Positions 8,673-15,989 of a stretch of 39,948 bases of DNA are shown here, in pieces. The stretch is from Alicyclobacillus mali NBRC 102425 (lineage in GTDB: Bacteria > Bacillota > Bacilli > Alicyclobacillales > Alicyclobacillaceae). Within the stretch, counting starts at the first letter, position 1, and the number at the start of each line of letters is the position of its first letter. Under the pieces are notes generated by a model. That model was not told the DNA's origin. It saw only the letters and a program-made list of their open reading frames with translations, and did no database searches. Position numbers and translations under genes: made by a program. Location: contig NZ_BCSG01000024.1 of NCBI RefSeq assembly GCF_001570745.1, forward strand, positions 1 to 39,948, written 5' to 3'.

Positions 8673-9338
8673 ATGACCAACGAATTTCCGATTCGCGTCG
8701 CGATTGCGGACGACAATGCGGAATACCGACTTACGCTCGCAGACCTTTTGGCATACGAGCCGGACATTGAGGTGGTGGCCGTTTGGGCAAACGGCCACGA
8801 GGTGCTCCGGGATGTGGAGCACGTTCGCCCGGATGTGCTGCTGCTCGACATCACCATGCCCGAGGTGGACGGCATCTGCGTGCTGAAGGCCGTGCCTCTC
8901 CTCGCCTGGCGCCCGAAAATCGTGGTGTTGACCATGCACGAGCAGTCGCCGGTGGTGCTCGAAGCGGTGCGTGAGGGCGTGAGCGGGTACATCGTCAAGG
9001 ACGCGCCGATGGAGGACCTTCTTCGGGCCATTCGCGAGGCGCACGAGGGACGCGCCATGGTGCATCCGCAGGTGATGCGCGCGGTGCTCGGCGAGATCGA
9101 GCGGTATGCGAAGCCGAACGATGGATGGAAAGACCTCCTGACGGCGCGCGAATTCGACGTGCTCTGCCAGATGGCCGCCGGCAAGTCCAACGAACAGATT
9201 GCCGAGTCGCTCCATATCACGGTGAAGACGGCGAAAAACCACGTGTCGCACATTTTGGCGAAGCTCCACGTCTCCGACAGGAGCCAAGCTATCCTGCATG
9301 CGTATCGAGAGCGGTGGATTCTGCCCGACAGGGTCTGA
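8673..9338 (+). CDS. NarL/LuxR-family response regulator, DegU-like, orphan
   Basis: A 221-residue transcription factor. The receiver domain (about 1-125) has the acidic pocket ADDN, the phosphoacceptor Asp59 in LLLDITMP, Thr in VVLTMHE and Lys in YIVKDAP. The C-terminal LuxR-type helix-turn-helix has LTAREFDVLCQMAAGKSNEQIAESL and TVKTAKNHVSHILAKL. It resembles DegU in length and in the closing block DRSQAIL. No histidine kinase is adjacent, unlike the degS-degU pair of Bacillus. The ATG at 8673 is preceded by a GGGGGA site; upstream in-frame sequence is terminator DNA. Confidence 0.87.
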   Translation: MTNEFPIRVAIADDNAEYRLTLADLLAYEPDIEVVAVWANGHEVLRDVEHVRPDVLLLDITMPEVDGICVLKAVPLLAWRPKIVVLTMHEQSPVVLEAVREGVSGYIVKDAPMEDLLRAIREAHEGRAMVHPQVMRAVLGEIERYAKPNDGWKDLLTAREFDVLCQMAAGKSNEQIAESLHITVKTAKNHVSHILAKLHVSDRSQAILHAYRERWILPDRV

Positions 9339-9406
9339 CTTGAAGTACGGCTGCGTGGGTCCCTTCTCGCGCCAGCGCATACGCTGGGGCAAGGAGGTGA
9401 GCCCGC

Positions 9407-9814
9407 ATGTGGATGGCGGTCGCGTTTGCCGCGGCGGTCGCCGTGTACCTCGGGTGCGCGTTGGCGGGTCGGTTCGTGCATGGGGCGTCGTCTCGGCCTC
9501 AGGCGTGCGAGTGGCTCGTGCTGGTGACCGAGGGATGTGGCGGCGCCGTGGAGGGTGTGTTGCGGAAGGCGTGCGGGAGATGGCGCTCGCCCGCGTCGCG
9601 CGTGGTCGTGATCGACGTGGCGCCAGCGGATGAGGCGCGGGCTGTGGTGGAGCGACTGGCGGAACGAATGGCTTGCGCGGTCACGTACATGGCGGTCAGC
9701 GACAGGGCGGAGGCGGACCGAGAGGTGGCCGCCATCCGCCTGGGCTGCGCGCCGGAATGCCGGGTCCGCGTCATCCGCGTGGTGGGCGCCGTCAGCGCCC
9801 GCGCGGCCCAGTGA
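9407..9814 (+). CDS. membrane-anchored hypothetical protein
   Basis: A 135-residue protein of unknown function. AAGGAGGTGA lies six bases before the ATG. The N-terminus (about residues 2-24) is hydrophobic and ends in a basic residue, so it is an uncleaved anchor or signal. The remainder is soluble, arginine-rich, and has an alternating beta/alpha look (WLVLVTEG, SRVVVIDVAP, ACAVTYMAV, CRVRVIRVV), suggesting a small alpha/beta domain. Four or five cysteines are scattered without an obvious metal motif. It follows the DegU-like regulator by 68 bases and ends one base before the convergent XRE-TPR gene. I do not recognise the family. Confidence 0.65.
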   Translation: MWMAVAFAAAVAVYLGCALAGRFVHGASSRPQACEWLVLVTEGCGGAVEGVLRKACGRWRSPASRVVVIDVAPADEARAVVERLAERMACAVTYMAVSDRAEADREVAAIRLGCAPECRVRVIRVVGAVSARAAQ

Positions 9815-9815
9815 A

Positions 9816-11246
9816 TCAGAATACGAACGGAACCGGCGGGCGCGGCTCGCGCATCAGCTCGTCGAGCTTCTGAATGTAACGAAGCGCCAGGTCGAACTCT
9901 CGCGCCTCGGCGAGCCAGCGGATGAGGTTCTGGCAGGTCCGGCGGTGGAGGGACGCCTCGCCCCAGTCCGGAAATGACTGCTCGTACGCGATGAGCTGCT
10001 TGCGCAGCGACGTGCGCTCGCGCGGCCGCTTGGCGTAGGCGGCCTCCATATCCAGCAGGGTGAGCTTGAGCCGCGCCCGCCTCGCCGCGAGGTCTTCGCT
10101 TTCGGGTAGCTCAGCCGCGATGGCCTGTGCCATCTCGAGCAGCATCGCCGCGCGTTCCAATTCGCCCTCGTCCAAGAGGCTGGCGATCTCGTCGGCAAAC
10201 GCGGCGAGATCGCACCCCGGCGAGACGGCGGTCATGAGGTACGCGTCCTGCAACCGGGTGGACAGTCGGCCCGCGCCGGGAGCGGCGCCCAGGCGAAGGT
10301 GCAGCGCCGCGTGGGCCTCGGAGAGCCGCCCCACGAAGAGGAGCGCCGTCGCTTGCTCCGCGAGGCCTCGCGCGCGTGCCGGATCGACGGCGAGGTGGCG
10401 AAGCGCGTCCGCGGCGAGGCCCTCGGCCACGGCGAAAAGCGCCGGCGCGGACGCGGACAACTGCTCGGCCGCGGCGAGATACGGTCGCTCCCTAGGTGCC
10501 TTGGGAGGCTTGGACACGGGCGCAGGGGCCGGTGCGGGCGCGAACTCGGCCCGCAGGCGCGGCTGCGGAGCGAAGCTCGTCCGCCGCCACGGGACGTCGA
10601 AGCCCTCAGCGTGCGGGTCGAGATCGTCGAGGTGGAGGTACAGTTCCAGGGCGAGCGCGTGGAGCTCGTGCGACGGGATGGCGTGCGTGGACGCGAGCGC
10701 GTCGACGCGCGCGAGGGCGTCCTTCCACAGGCGCACGGCGGCGGGGACGTTGCCGCGATCGCACTCTGCAAAGCCAAGCTCTCGCAGGGCGTAAAACACC
10801 ATGCGAGGGTCGTCCGCGTTCTGCGCCGCCTCCGCCAGCGGCACGAGTAGCGCCACGGCCTCCTCGTCCGCTCCCAAGCCCCGCAGCGCACGTGCGAGCG
10901 TAAGCCGGTACTCGCTCAGGCTGCGCGTGTGGAACGAGGCCTCCGGCAGGTGCGTGAGGATGTCGCGGGCGCGATGCGGGTGTCCCGCGGCCACGTCGTA
11001 CTGGGCGACGCGGATGGCCGCCTGGAGCAGGGCGAGCGGATCCACATCGGCCAACAGTGTGTCGATGGGCTCGCCGAGCAAATCCGCCACTCGGATGAGG
11101 AGCGGGTACGGCGCAAGGGCCCTGCCAGATTCAATGTCATCTATTTCATCGGGACTTGCAGTTTCGCCCGCCAGTTCGGTCGGGCTCAGTCCGCGCGCTG
11201 TGCGGAGGGTTCGGATGGCTTCTCCTATCGACACGTCCACACCCAC
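9816..11246 (-). CDS. XRE-type helix-turn-helix protein with TPR-like repeats
   Basis: A 476-residue putative cytoplasmic regulator. The N-terminal 65 residues look like an XRE/Cro helix-turn-helix (IGEAIRTLRTARGLSPTELA, then IDDIESGRALAPYPLLIRVADLL). The rest is a long run of helical hairpins of TPR character. This architecture occurs in peptide- or signal-responsive Firmicute regulators, but the ligand and targets here are unknown. An alanine/proline-rich linker sits near residue 235. Start: GTG at 11246 as listed, or GTG at 11240, which has better spacing from the GAGGAAG site. Divergent from the two-component pair, sharing a 139-base promoter region. Confidence 0.78.
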   Translation of the reverse strand: MGVDVSIGEAIRTLRTARGLSPTELAGETASPDEIDDIESGRALAPYPLLIRVADLLGEPIDTLLADVDPLALLQAAIRVAQYDVAAGHPHRARDILTHLPEASFHTRSLSEYRLTLARALRGLGADEEAVALLVPLAEAAQNADDPRMVFYALRELGFAECDRGNVPAAVRLWKDALARVDALASTHAIPSHELHALALELYLHLDDLDPHAEGFDVPWRRTSFAPQPRLRAEFAPAPAPAPVSKPPKAPRERPYLAAAEQLSASAPALFAVAEGLAADALRHLAVDPARARGLAEQATALLFVGRLSEAHAALHLRLGAAPGAGRLSTRLQDAYLMTAVSPGCDLAAFADEIASLLDEGELERAAMLLEMAQAIAAELPESEDLAARRARLKLTLLDMEAAYAKRPRERTSLRKQLIAYEQSFPDWGEASLHRRTCQNLIRWLAEAREFDLALRYIQKLDELMREPRPPVPFVF

Positions 11247-11344
11247 TTCCTCTAGCTTCCGAATTAAGTTTCACATATTGGCATGGATTTGACAAGATTC
11301 AAAGGAATTCTCCATCCTGATCGTGGCCGAGTCCTGTCGCTTCT

Positions 11345-11353
11345 TGCTACAAT
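11345..11353 (+). promoter_or_regulatory. extended -10 promoter of the two-component operon
   Basis: TGC followed by TACAAT (11348-11353), an extended -10 element 32 bases before the regulator start. A TTGACA at 11289-11294 is too far upstream to be its -35. Confidence 0.5.
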
Positions 11354-11385
11354 AAGGCCAGTACCAGTGAGCGGAGGGAAAACGT

Positions 11386-12105
11386 GTGCCTACCGTGTTG
11401 GTAGTGGACGACGAGGCGTCCATTCGCACCTTGGTGGAATACAACTTCAGTCGCTCGGGGTTTGACGTGGAGACGGTGGACGACGGCCGCGTCGCGTACG
11501 AGAAACTGAAGCAGGGCGCGTCGAAGTACGACCTCGTCGTGCTCGACCTGATGCTGCCGGGGATGGATGGGCTCGAAGTGTGCCGACGGCTGCGCCAGGA
11601 GGGCGTCCAGATCCCCATCATCCTCCTGACGGCTCGGGACGAGGAGGTGGATCTCGTCCTCGGGCTCGAGCTCGGCGCGGACGACTACGTCACCAAGCCG
11701 TTCAGCCCGCGGGAACTCGTCGCGCGCGCCAGGGCGGTGTTGCGCCGCACCGAGAATCGCGAGGAGGATGCCCAGCCCACGTCGAGCGGGAAGGTGTTGC
11801 GCGCAGGCAACATCGTGATGGACGTGGCGCGTCACGAGGTCCGCGTGCGGGGCCAACTTGTCGAGTTCACGCCGAAGGAATTCGAACTCCTGCAATATTT
11901 CATGGAGAATCCGGAGCACGTGTTGTCGAGAGATCAGCTTTTGGACCGCGTCTGGGGCTACAGCGCGGCCACGGACACGCGCATCGTGGACGTCCATGTC
12001 TCGCATCTTCGCGAAAAGATCGAGGATGATTCCAAGAATCCCAGGTACATTCGCACGGTGCGCGGCATCGGGTACAAGTTTACGGAAGGTACGTCGGGGT
12101 CATGA
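11386..12105 (+). CDS. OmpR/PhoB-family response regulator (PhoP/WalR-like)
   Basis: A 239-residue DNA-binding response regulator. The receiver has the acidic pair VVDDE, phosphoacceptor Asp54 (VVLDLMLP), Thr in LLTARDE and Lys in YVTKPFSPREL. The C-terminal winged helix shows LVEFTPKEFELLQYF and the recognition region TRIVDVHVSHLREKI, ending RTVRGIGYKF. GTG start with GGAGGGAA five bases upstream. The stop overlaps the kinase start (ATGA). The best family match by eye is Bacillus PhoP, the phosphate-response regulator, but WalR is close and this assignment is inference. Confidence 0.92.
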   Translation: MPTVLVVDDEASIRTLVEYNFSRSGFDVETVDDGRVAYEKLKQGASKYDLVVLDLMLPGMDGLEVCRRLRQEGVQIPIILLTARDEEVDLVLGLELGADDYVTKPFSPRELVARARAVLRRTENREEDAQPTSSGKVLRAGNIVMDVARHEVRVRGQLVEFTPKEFELLQYFMENPEHVLSRDQLLDRVWGYSAATDTRIVDVHVSHLREKIEDDSKNPRYIRTVRGIGYKFTEGTSGS

Positions 12106-13391
12106 TCGCCTTTGTCATCGGGCTCGGCGCTGGGCTGGCCATCGGCGCGCTGTTCGCGGTCTGGCAGACGAGCTGGTTTCGCAGCCTCAGGCGCTACCTG
12201 CTCGACGCCATGGACGCCATCGTTCAGGGCCGCTACGAGGTGCGCATGTACGAGTACCGGAGCCGCCCCGCCGAGATCGCCATCTTCCGCCATTTCAACC
12301 GCATGGCCGAGCGCATCCAGGAGACGCTGGCGGATTTGTCGCAGGAGCGAGACATCCTTCGGCACATCCTGCAGAACATGACCACCGGCGTCATCTACCT
12401 CAGGAGCGACGGCCAGGTGCAGATGGTCAACCACGCCGCCGAGCGGCTGTTCCGCAGGCCGGTGGAGCAGTGGAAGGACCGGGATCACTGGACCGTCTTT
12501 CGCAACTATCAACTCGGCTCGGCGATTGATCACGCCCTTCTCTTCGGCACGCCCTGGTCCGGGGAGTTTCAGATCCGCGAAGGTGTCACCGTCGCCGTGC
12601 GACTGGTACCCATTTCGGCGGCGCCCCGCATGCGCAGCAAGGCCGACGGCCGGCACGACGTGCTCATGCTCGTGAACGACGTCTCCGAGTGGCGCCGCCT
12701 CGAGCGCATGCGGAGCGACTTCGTCGCCAACGTCTCCCACGAGCTGAAGACGCCCATCGCCGCCATTCGCGGCTTTGCCGAGACCTTGCTCGACGGGGAC
12801 GTGGACGAGGAGGCGCGCGAAAAGTTCCTGCGCACCATCTACGAGGAGTCGCTCCGCATGGGCAACCTTGTCTCGGATCTGCTCGAGCTCTCGAAGCTCG
12901 AGGCGAGCGACAGCCACGTCGATCCCGTCGCTGTCGATCTCTATGAGGTGCTCGTGCGCGCCGTCGATCGCGTCAGGCCCGTCGCTGGCGAGAAGCAGAT
13001 CTCTATCGAGTTGCCGCGCGAACAGCGCCTGCACGTCTGGGCCGAGCCTGATCTCCTGCTGCAGGTGTTTCTCAACCTCCTGACGAACGCCATCCACTAC
13101 TCGCCGCCCAAGAGCCGGGTCTGCGTCACCTGGGACGTGCTGGTCGATCGCGTCAAGGTGCACGTGAAGGACAACGGCATCGGGATCCCCAAGGAGTCCT
13201 TGCCGCGGGTGTTCGAGCGGTTTTACCGCGTACACAAGGACCGCAGCCGAGCCTCCGGAGGGACGGGCCTCGGCCTCGCCATCGTCAAGCATATCGTCAC
13301 CGCGCTCGGCGGCGAGGTCGGCGTCGAGAGCGAGGAGGGCAAGGGCAGCGACTTCTGGTTCACGCTCTCCAGGCTCGACGCGCGGCCGTGA
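12102..13391 (+). CDS. sensor histidine kinase (PhoR/PnpS-like)
   Basis: A 429-residue membrane kinase, translationally coupled to the regulator before it. Order: one N-terminal membrane helix (about residues 1-26), a HAMP-like linker, a PAS domain starting near residue 85, HisKA with phosphoacceptor His213 (SHELKTPIAAIRG), then the ATP-binding domain with LLTNAIHYS (N box), DNGIGIP (G1) and GTGLGLAIVKHI (G2). There is no extracellular sensor loop or second membrane helix, so sensing must be intramembrane, by the PAS domain or through a partner. Such short PnpS-like kinases occur in phosphate control. Confidence 0.92.
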   Translation: MIAFVIGLGAGLAIGALFAVWQTSWFRSLRRYLLDAMDAIVQGRYEVRMYEYRSRPAEIAIFRHFNRMAERIQETLADLSQERDILRHILQNMTTGVIYLRSDGQVQMVNHAAERLFRRPVEQWKDRDHWTVFRNYQLGSAIDHALLFGTPWSGEFQIREGVTVAVRLVPISAAPRMRSKADGRHDVLMLVNDVSEWRRLERMRSDFVANVSHELKTPIAAIRGFAETLLDGDVDEEAREKFLRTIYEESLRMGNLVSDLLELSKLEASDSHVDPVAVDLYEVLVRAVDRVRPVAGEKQISIELPREQRLHVWAEPDLLLQVFLNLLTNAIHYSPPKSRVCVTWDVLVDRVKVHVKDNGIGIPKESLPRVFERFYRVHKDRSRASGGTGLGLAIVKHIVTALGGEVGVESEEGKGSDFWFTLSRLDARP

Positions 13392-13418
13392 TGGCCCAAT
13401 CGGAGGGGAGGCGCGCCC

Positions 13419-14156
13419 GTGCCACGCGCGTACACGCTACCGTTTCTGGCCGAGCGCCTTGTGCGGCAAATGCTCAACTGGATCTTTCCCTCGAACGATG
13501 AACTTTGCCCCGTCTGCAGCCGCCCAATTCCGCCTGAACTCGCCGAGCGCCGCTCCAGCCAGCGGACCGCGATGGGGCGGCTCTGCGCCTTCTGCCAGCA
13601 GAACCTCGCGCTCGTGCCCATCCAGGTGCAACATACCCAACTTCGCGCCGCCGGGCGCCCGATGATGGTCGCGAGCGCCCTCGTTTACGATCACTTCGTC
13701 CGAACACTCATCCGCGCCTACAAGTACGATCGCGTCGTCGAGATCGGCCCTTATTTTGCGGCCGTCCTCGAGGCCGCACGGGCAGTCCGCCCGCCAGCGG
13801 ATGTCGTGGTGCCCGTGCCGACCGCCCCGGACCGCCTGCGCACGCGGGGGTACGATCACGTCCTACTCGTGGCCTCCTCCTGTGCCCGCGCCGGGGGCCT
13901 GCCGTGCGTGCGGGCGCTTGCTCGCCTCGGCGCATCCGGCCACACCCGCTCCCAGACCACGAAAGACAGGTCTCGCCGCCTGCGCGAACTCGCGGGCCAG
14001 TTTGTCGTCGCAGACCCAGGCGCCATCCGGGGACGGCGCGTCTTGCTCGTCGACGACGTGATGACGACCGGCGCGACGCTCACGACGTGCGCCCACGCGC
14101 TGTACCGGGCCGGTGCGCGCGCGGTGCACGCGGCCGTGATCGCCCGGGTGGAGTGA
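13419..14156 (+). CDS. comFC: ComFC-type phosphoribosyltransferase-like protein
   Basis: A 245-residue ComF-family protein required for DNA uptake or processing during competence in relatives. The N-terminus has a CxxC...CxxC zinc ribbon (CPVC, CAFC). The C-terminal PRT fold has the PRPP-binding loop VLLVDDVMTTGAT near residue 208, preceded by VPVPTAP and the QTTKDR-type loop. GTG start with GGGGAGG seven bases upstream. comFA and comFB, which precede it in Bacillus, are absent here. Its place before yvyF and flgM matches Bacillus gene order. Confidence 0.9.
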   Translation: MPRAYTLPFLAERLVRQMLNWIFPSNDELCPVCSRPIPPELAERRSSQRTAMGRLCAFCQQNLALVPIQVQHTQLRAAGRPMMVASALVYDHFVRTLIRAYKYDRVVEIGPYFAAVLEAARAVRPPADVVVPVPTAPDRLRTRGYDHVLLVASSCARAGGLPCVRALARLGASGHTRSQTTKDRSRRLRELAGQFVVADPGAIRGRRVLLVDDVMTTGATLTTCAHALYRAGARAVHAAVIARVE

Positions 14157-14260
14157 GAGTGTGACGCCACCGGCGGGGGCTGCGGGTGTGGCAGCAGCAG
14201 GTAGGCCGGCCGCGCCCCGTGGCATTGGCGCGGGAGGCGTTGGAGAGGCAGTCGGCGGTC

Positions 14261-14277
14261 GGCCGGAAAATCCGGCC
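14261..14277. other. perfect hairpin upstream of yvyF
   Basis: GGCCGGA, loop AAA, TCCGGCC: a seven-bp perfect stem in the 189-base interval between comFC and yvyF. It has no T-run directly after it, so it may be a weak terminator of comFC or a leader structure. Nothing else convincing is seen in this interval apart from a doubtful 60-codon frame (14161-14343). Confidence 0.4.
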
Positions 14278-14345
14278 ATGGCGCGTGGCCAGCTGTGGCA
14301 GGATTTTGTCGAGGAATCGCGAATCATGACGGTGGAGGGATGACC

Positions 14346-14723
14346 GTGGCGATTGCCAACTGCCGACGATGTGGGAAGCTCTTCAACCGCATGGGGCGCG
14401 ACATCTGTCCGGACTGCGTCAAAGACGAGGACGAGAAGCTCGCGACCATCCGTGCGTATCTTCGCCAGCACCCGCTCGCGAACATCTACGAAGTCGCAAA
14501 CGGGACGGATGTGTCGTACGACGAGATCGTCCAATTCATCCGCGACGGGCGACTGTTGTTGCGCAACAACCCGAACATGGTGTACCCGTGCGAGCGGTGT
14601 GGCACGCCCACGCAGTCGGGCAGGCTTTGCGCGAACTGCGCGAAGGAGATGGCGAGGGGACTGCGCCTCGGCCAGCGACCTGATGATCGCGATCGTAATC
14701 CCGGATTTTACAGTAAGTCCTGA
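14346..14723 (+). CDS. yvyF: flagellar-operon zinc-ribbon protein, YvyF family
   Basis: A 125-residue protein of the TIGR03826/YvyF family found between comF and flgM in Bacillales. Two zinc-ribbon ends frame it: CRRC/CPDC near residues 6-25 and CERC/CANC near 80-100. The middle (NIYEVANGTDVSYDEIVQFIRDGRL) looks like a MerR-type or winged helix. Its role is probably regulatory in flagellar or competence control but is not established. GTG at 14346 is preferred since GGAGG lies seven bases upstream; the ATG at 14340 abuts this site. Confidence 0.85.
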   Translation: MAIANCRRCGKLFNRMGRDICPDCVKDEDEKLATIRAYLRQHPLANIYEVANGTDVSYDEIVQFIRDGRLLLRNNPNMVYPCERCGTPTQSGRLCANCAKEMARGLRLGQRPDDRDRNPGFYSKS

Positions 14724-14747
14724 ACAGCATGGGGAGATGAGGCGTGA

Positions 14748-15284
14748 TTGGACAACACGGTGTCACTAGATGCCTACATACCCTATATCCAAAGGTTGGC
14801 AAGGCGTCTGATTCGGTATCGAAGAAGCGCGATGATCGATGAACAAGACTTGATTTCTTCGGCAATTACGGCTCTGTGGCAGCGTTCACAAGAGCGCGAG
14901 GTCAATGAGCGATACGCCAAGCAAGTCATTAAATATGCGATGCTGACGGTGTTGCGCAATTCTGCACTCCTAAAGATGCCGAAATCCACCCCCATGGCAC
15001 AAGCCATCCAAGCCTATCAGCGTGCTAGCGACGTTCAAAGCGCTGAGTATGTCGCTGTCGAAGATCCGATGGAACGATGGGAAAATGAAGAACTTGTTCG
15101 CCAGGCGGCCTTGAAAATTTCGGAGTTGCGTCGCGAAGATCAGATCCTACTTTCCTTAATTTTTGTGGAATCCCTGAGCTTCCAAGAAGCTGCAGATGTT
15201 TTGAATCAAACGAAGGCTCAGGTCTACCATCGATATCAGTCTCTCATTCGACAGCTTCAAACCTCGCTTGGCTTGGCGCAGTGA
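14748..15284 (+). CDS. small sigma-70 family factor in the flgM operon
   Basis: A 178-residue RNA polymerase sigma factor. Region 2 is seen at about residues 8-75 (IPYIQRLARRLIRYR, IDEQDLISSAITALWQ, then AMLTVLRNSALL). Region 4 is at about 125-172 (LRREDQILLSLIFVESLSFQEAADVLNQ, then VYHRYQSLIRQL). There is no recognisable region 3, giving an ECF-like architecture. It lies between yvyF and flgM, where Bacillus has no gene; Bacillus SigD is encoded elsewhere and is about 254 residues. TTG start with a weak AGG five bases upstream. The DNA is clearly less GC-rich than comFC. It may direct late flagellar genes or a local regulon; this is inference. Confidence 0.8.
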   Translation: MDNTVSLDAYIPYIQRLARRLIRYRRSAMIDEQDLISSAITALWQRSQEREVNERYAKQVIKYAMLTVLRNSALLKMPKSTPMAQAIQAYQRASDVQSAEYVAVEDPMERWENEELVRQAALKISELRREDQILLSLIFVESLSFQEAADVLNQTKAQVYHRYQSLIRQLQTSLGLAQ

Positions 15285-15358
15285 AGACGGAGGCTCAGGC
15301 GAGCGCAGCGGCGTATGTGCAGAGCATGCTCACCGCGAAAAGAAGGTTTGCATGAAGG

Positions 15359-15393
15359 GCCATTTGTCTGGAACAGACAGATGGCTTCTTTCT
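15359..15393 (+). terminator. terminator after the sigma factor gene
   Basis: A 12-bp stem (15359-15370 with 15374-15385, one G-U pair), loop GAA, followed by TTCTTTCT. It lies 75 bases after the sigma stop and 116 bases before the chosen flgM start, so flgM probably has its own promoter. I could not find a convincing sigma-A or sigma-D promoter between 15394 and 15508. Confidence 0.7.
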
Positions 15394-15508
15394 ATGTTGG
15401 CCGCATGTCACAGCAGAAGGTAAGACAACTTCGCAAAAAATTTTTATGAGCCGCGCGAACGATCGCCGCAAACAGGACGTTGTACAAAGTGAGGAAGGTG
15501 AGGAACGA

Positions 15509-15706
15509 ATGGTTTCTCCATCGGGTGCGTCTGGCCGAATTCCGGAGGACGTAAACACGCAGAGCGTGACCGCACGTGTATCGTCAACGAAGTTTGACCA
15601 TATCCGCGACTTGCAGCAGAAGATTGCGAGCGGCCAATATCAGATCGACGTCGATCGCATCGCGCAAGGCATGATTCAGCGAGGCGTGTTGAACAACAAT
15701 GGATGA
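15509..15706 (+). CDS. flgM: anti-sigma factor FlgM
   Basis: Negative regulator that holds the flagellar sigma factor until the hook-basal body is complete. The conserved FlgM helix is clear at the C-terminus (KFDHIRDLQQKIASGQYQID, then VDRIAQGMI). With the ATG at 15509 (AAGGTGAGG six bases upstream) the protein has 65 residues, short for FlgM (about 88 in Bacillus). An ATG at 15446 would give 86 residues but has no ribosome site. It overlaps flgN by eight bases. Its cognate sigma could be the small factor just upstream or a SigD encoded elsewhere. Confidence 0.85.
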   Translation: MVSPSGASGRIPEDVNTQSVTARVSSTKFDHIRDLQQKIASGQYQIDVDRIAQGMIQRGVLNNNG

Positions 15707-15986
15707 AGTTGAAATTGCCCTCACAAAGCTCGAATTGCTCACAGAGGAAATAGTAGCGTGCCTTCGGAATGCGGATGTGTCCAGTTTATTGGTCTTGATG
15801 TCAAGGCAATGTGCCCTTATGGAGCAATTGGCCAAACAACAGGTGGATTCCGAGCATCATGAGCGGCTCCGTCACATCGCAGATCTCGTAGGGTTGCAGC
15901 AACGGCTGATCGAGCAAGGACTCCATCTCTCGACTGCATTTCTAAATCGGCTTTATCAATACGTTCGCTTCTCAGAGTGGGCGTGA
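15699..15986 (+). CDS. flgN: FlgN-like flagellar export chaperone
   Basis: A 95-residue all-helical cytoplasmic protein, assigned as FlgN (YvyG in Bacillus), the chaperone that delivers FlgK and FlgL to the export gate. It is short, rich in leucine and glutamine with heptad-like spacing (TKLELLTEEIVACLR, LMSRQCALMEQLAKQQ, LVGLQQRLIEQGL), as expected for FlgN. The assignment rests on size, helicity and position between flgM and flgK; primary-sequence conservation is low in this family. The start overlaps the flgM end by eight bases, suggesting coupled translation. Confidence 0.75.
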   Translation: MDEVEIALTKLELLTEEIVACLRNADVSSLLVLMSRQCALMEQLAKQQVDSEHHERLRHIADLVGLQQRLIEQGLHLSTAFLNRLYQYVRFSEWA

Positions 15987-15989
15987 AGG

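Noticed and set aside
11958-13292. 444-codon minus-strand frame
   Set aside because: Shadow of the histidine kinase gene.
15446-15508. N-terminal extension of FlgM from an upstream ATG
   Set aside because: No ribosome site before it, while the ATG at 15509 has a good one. Length alone (86 residues) would favour it, so it is not excluded.
15394-15508. Sigma-D promoter before flgM
   Set aside because: No TAAA with GCCGATAA at correct spacing. Weak TTGGCC with TAAGAC was the best sigma-A-like match and was too poor to list.
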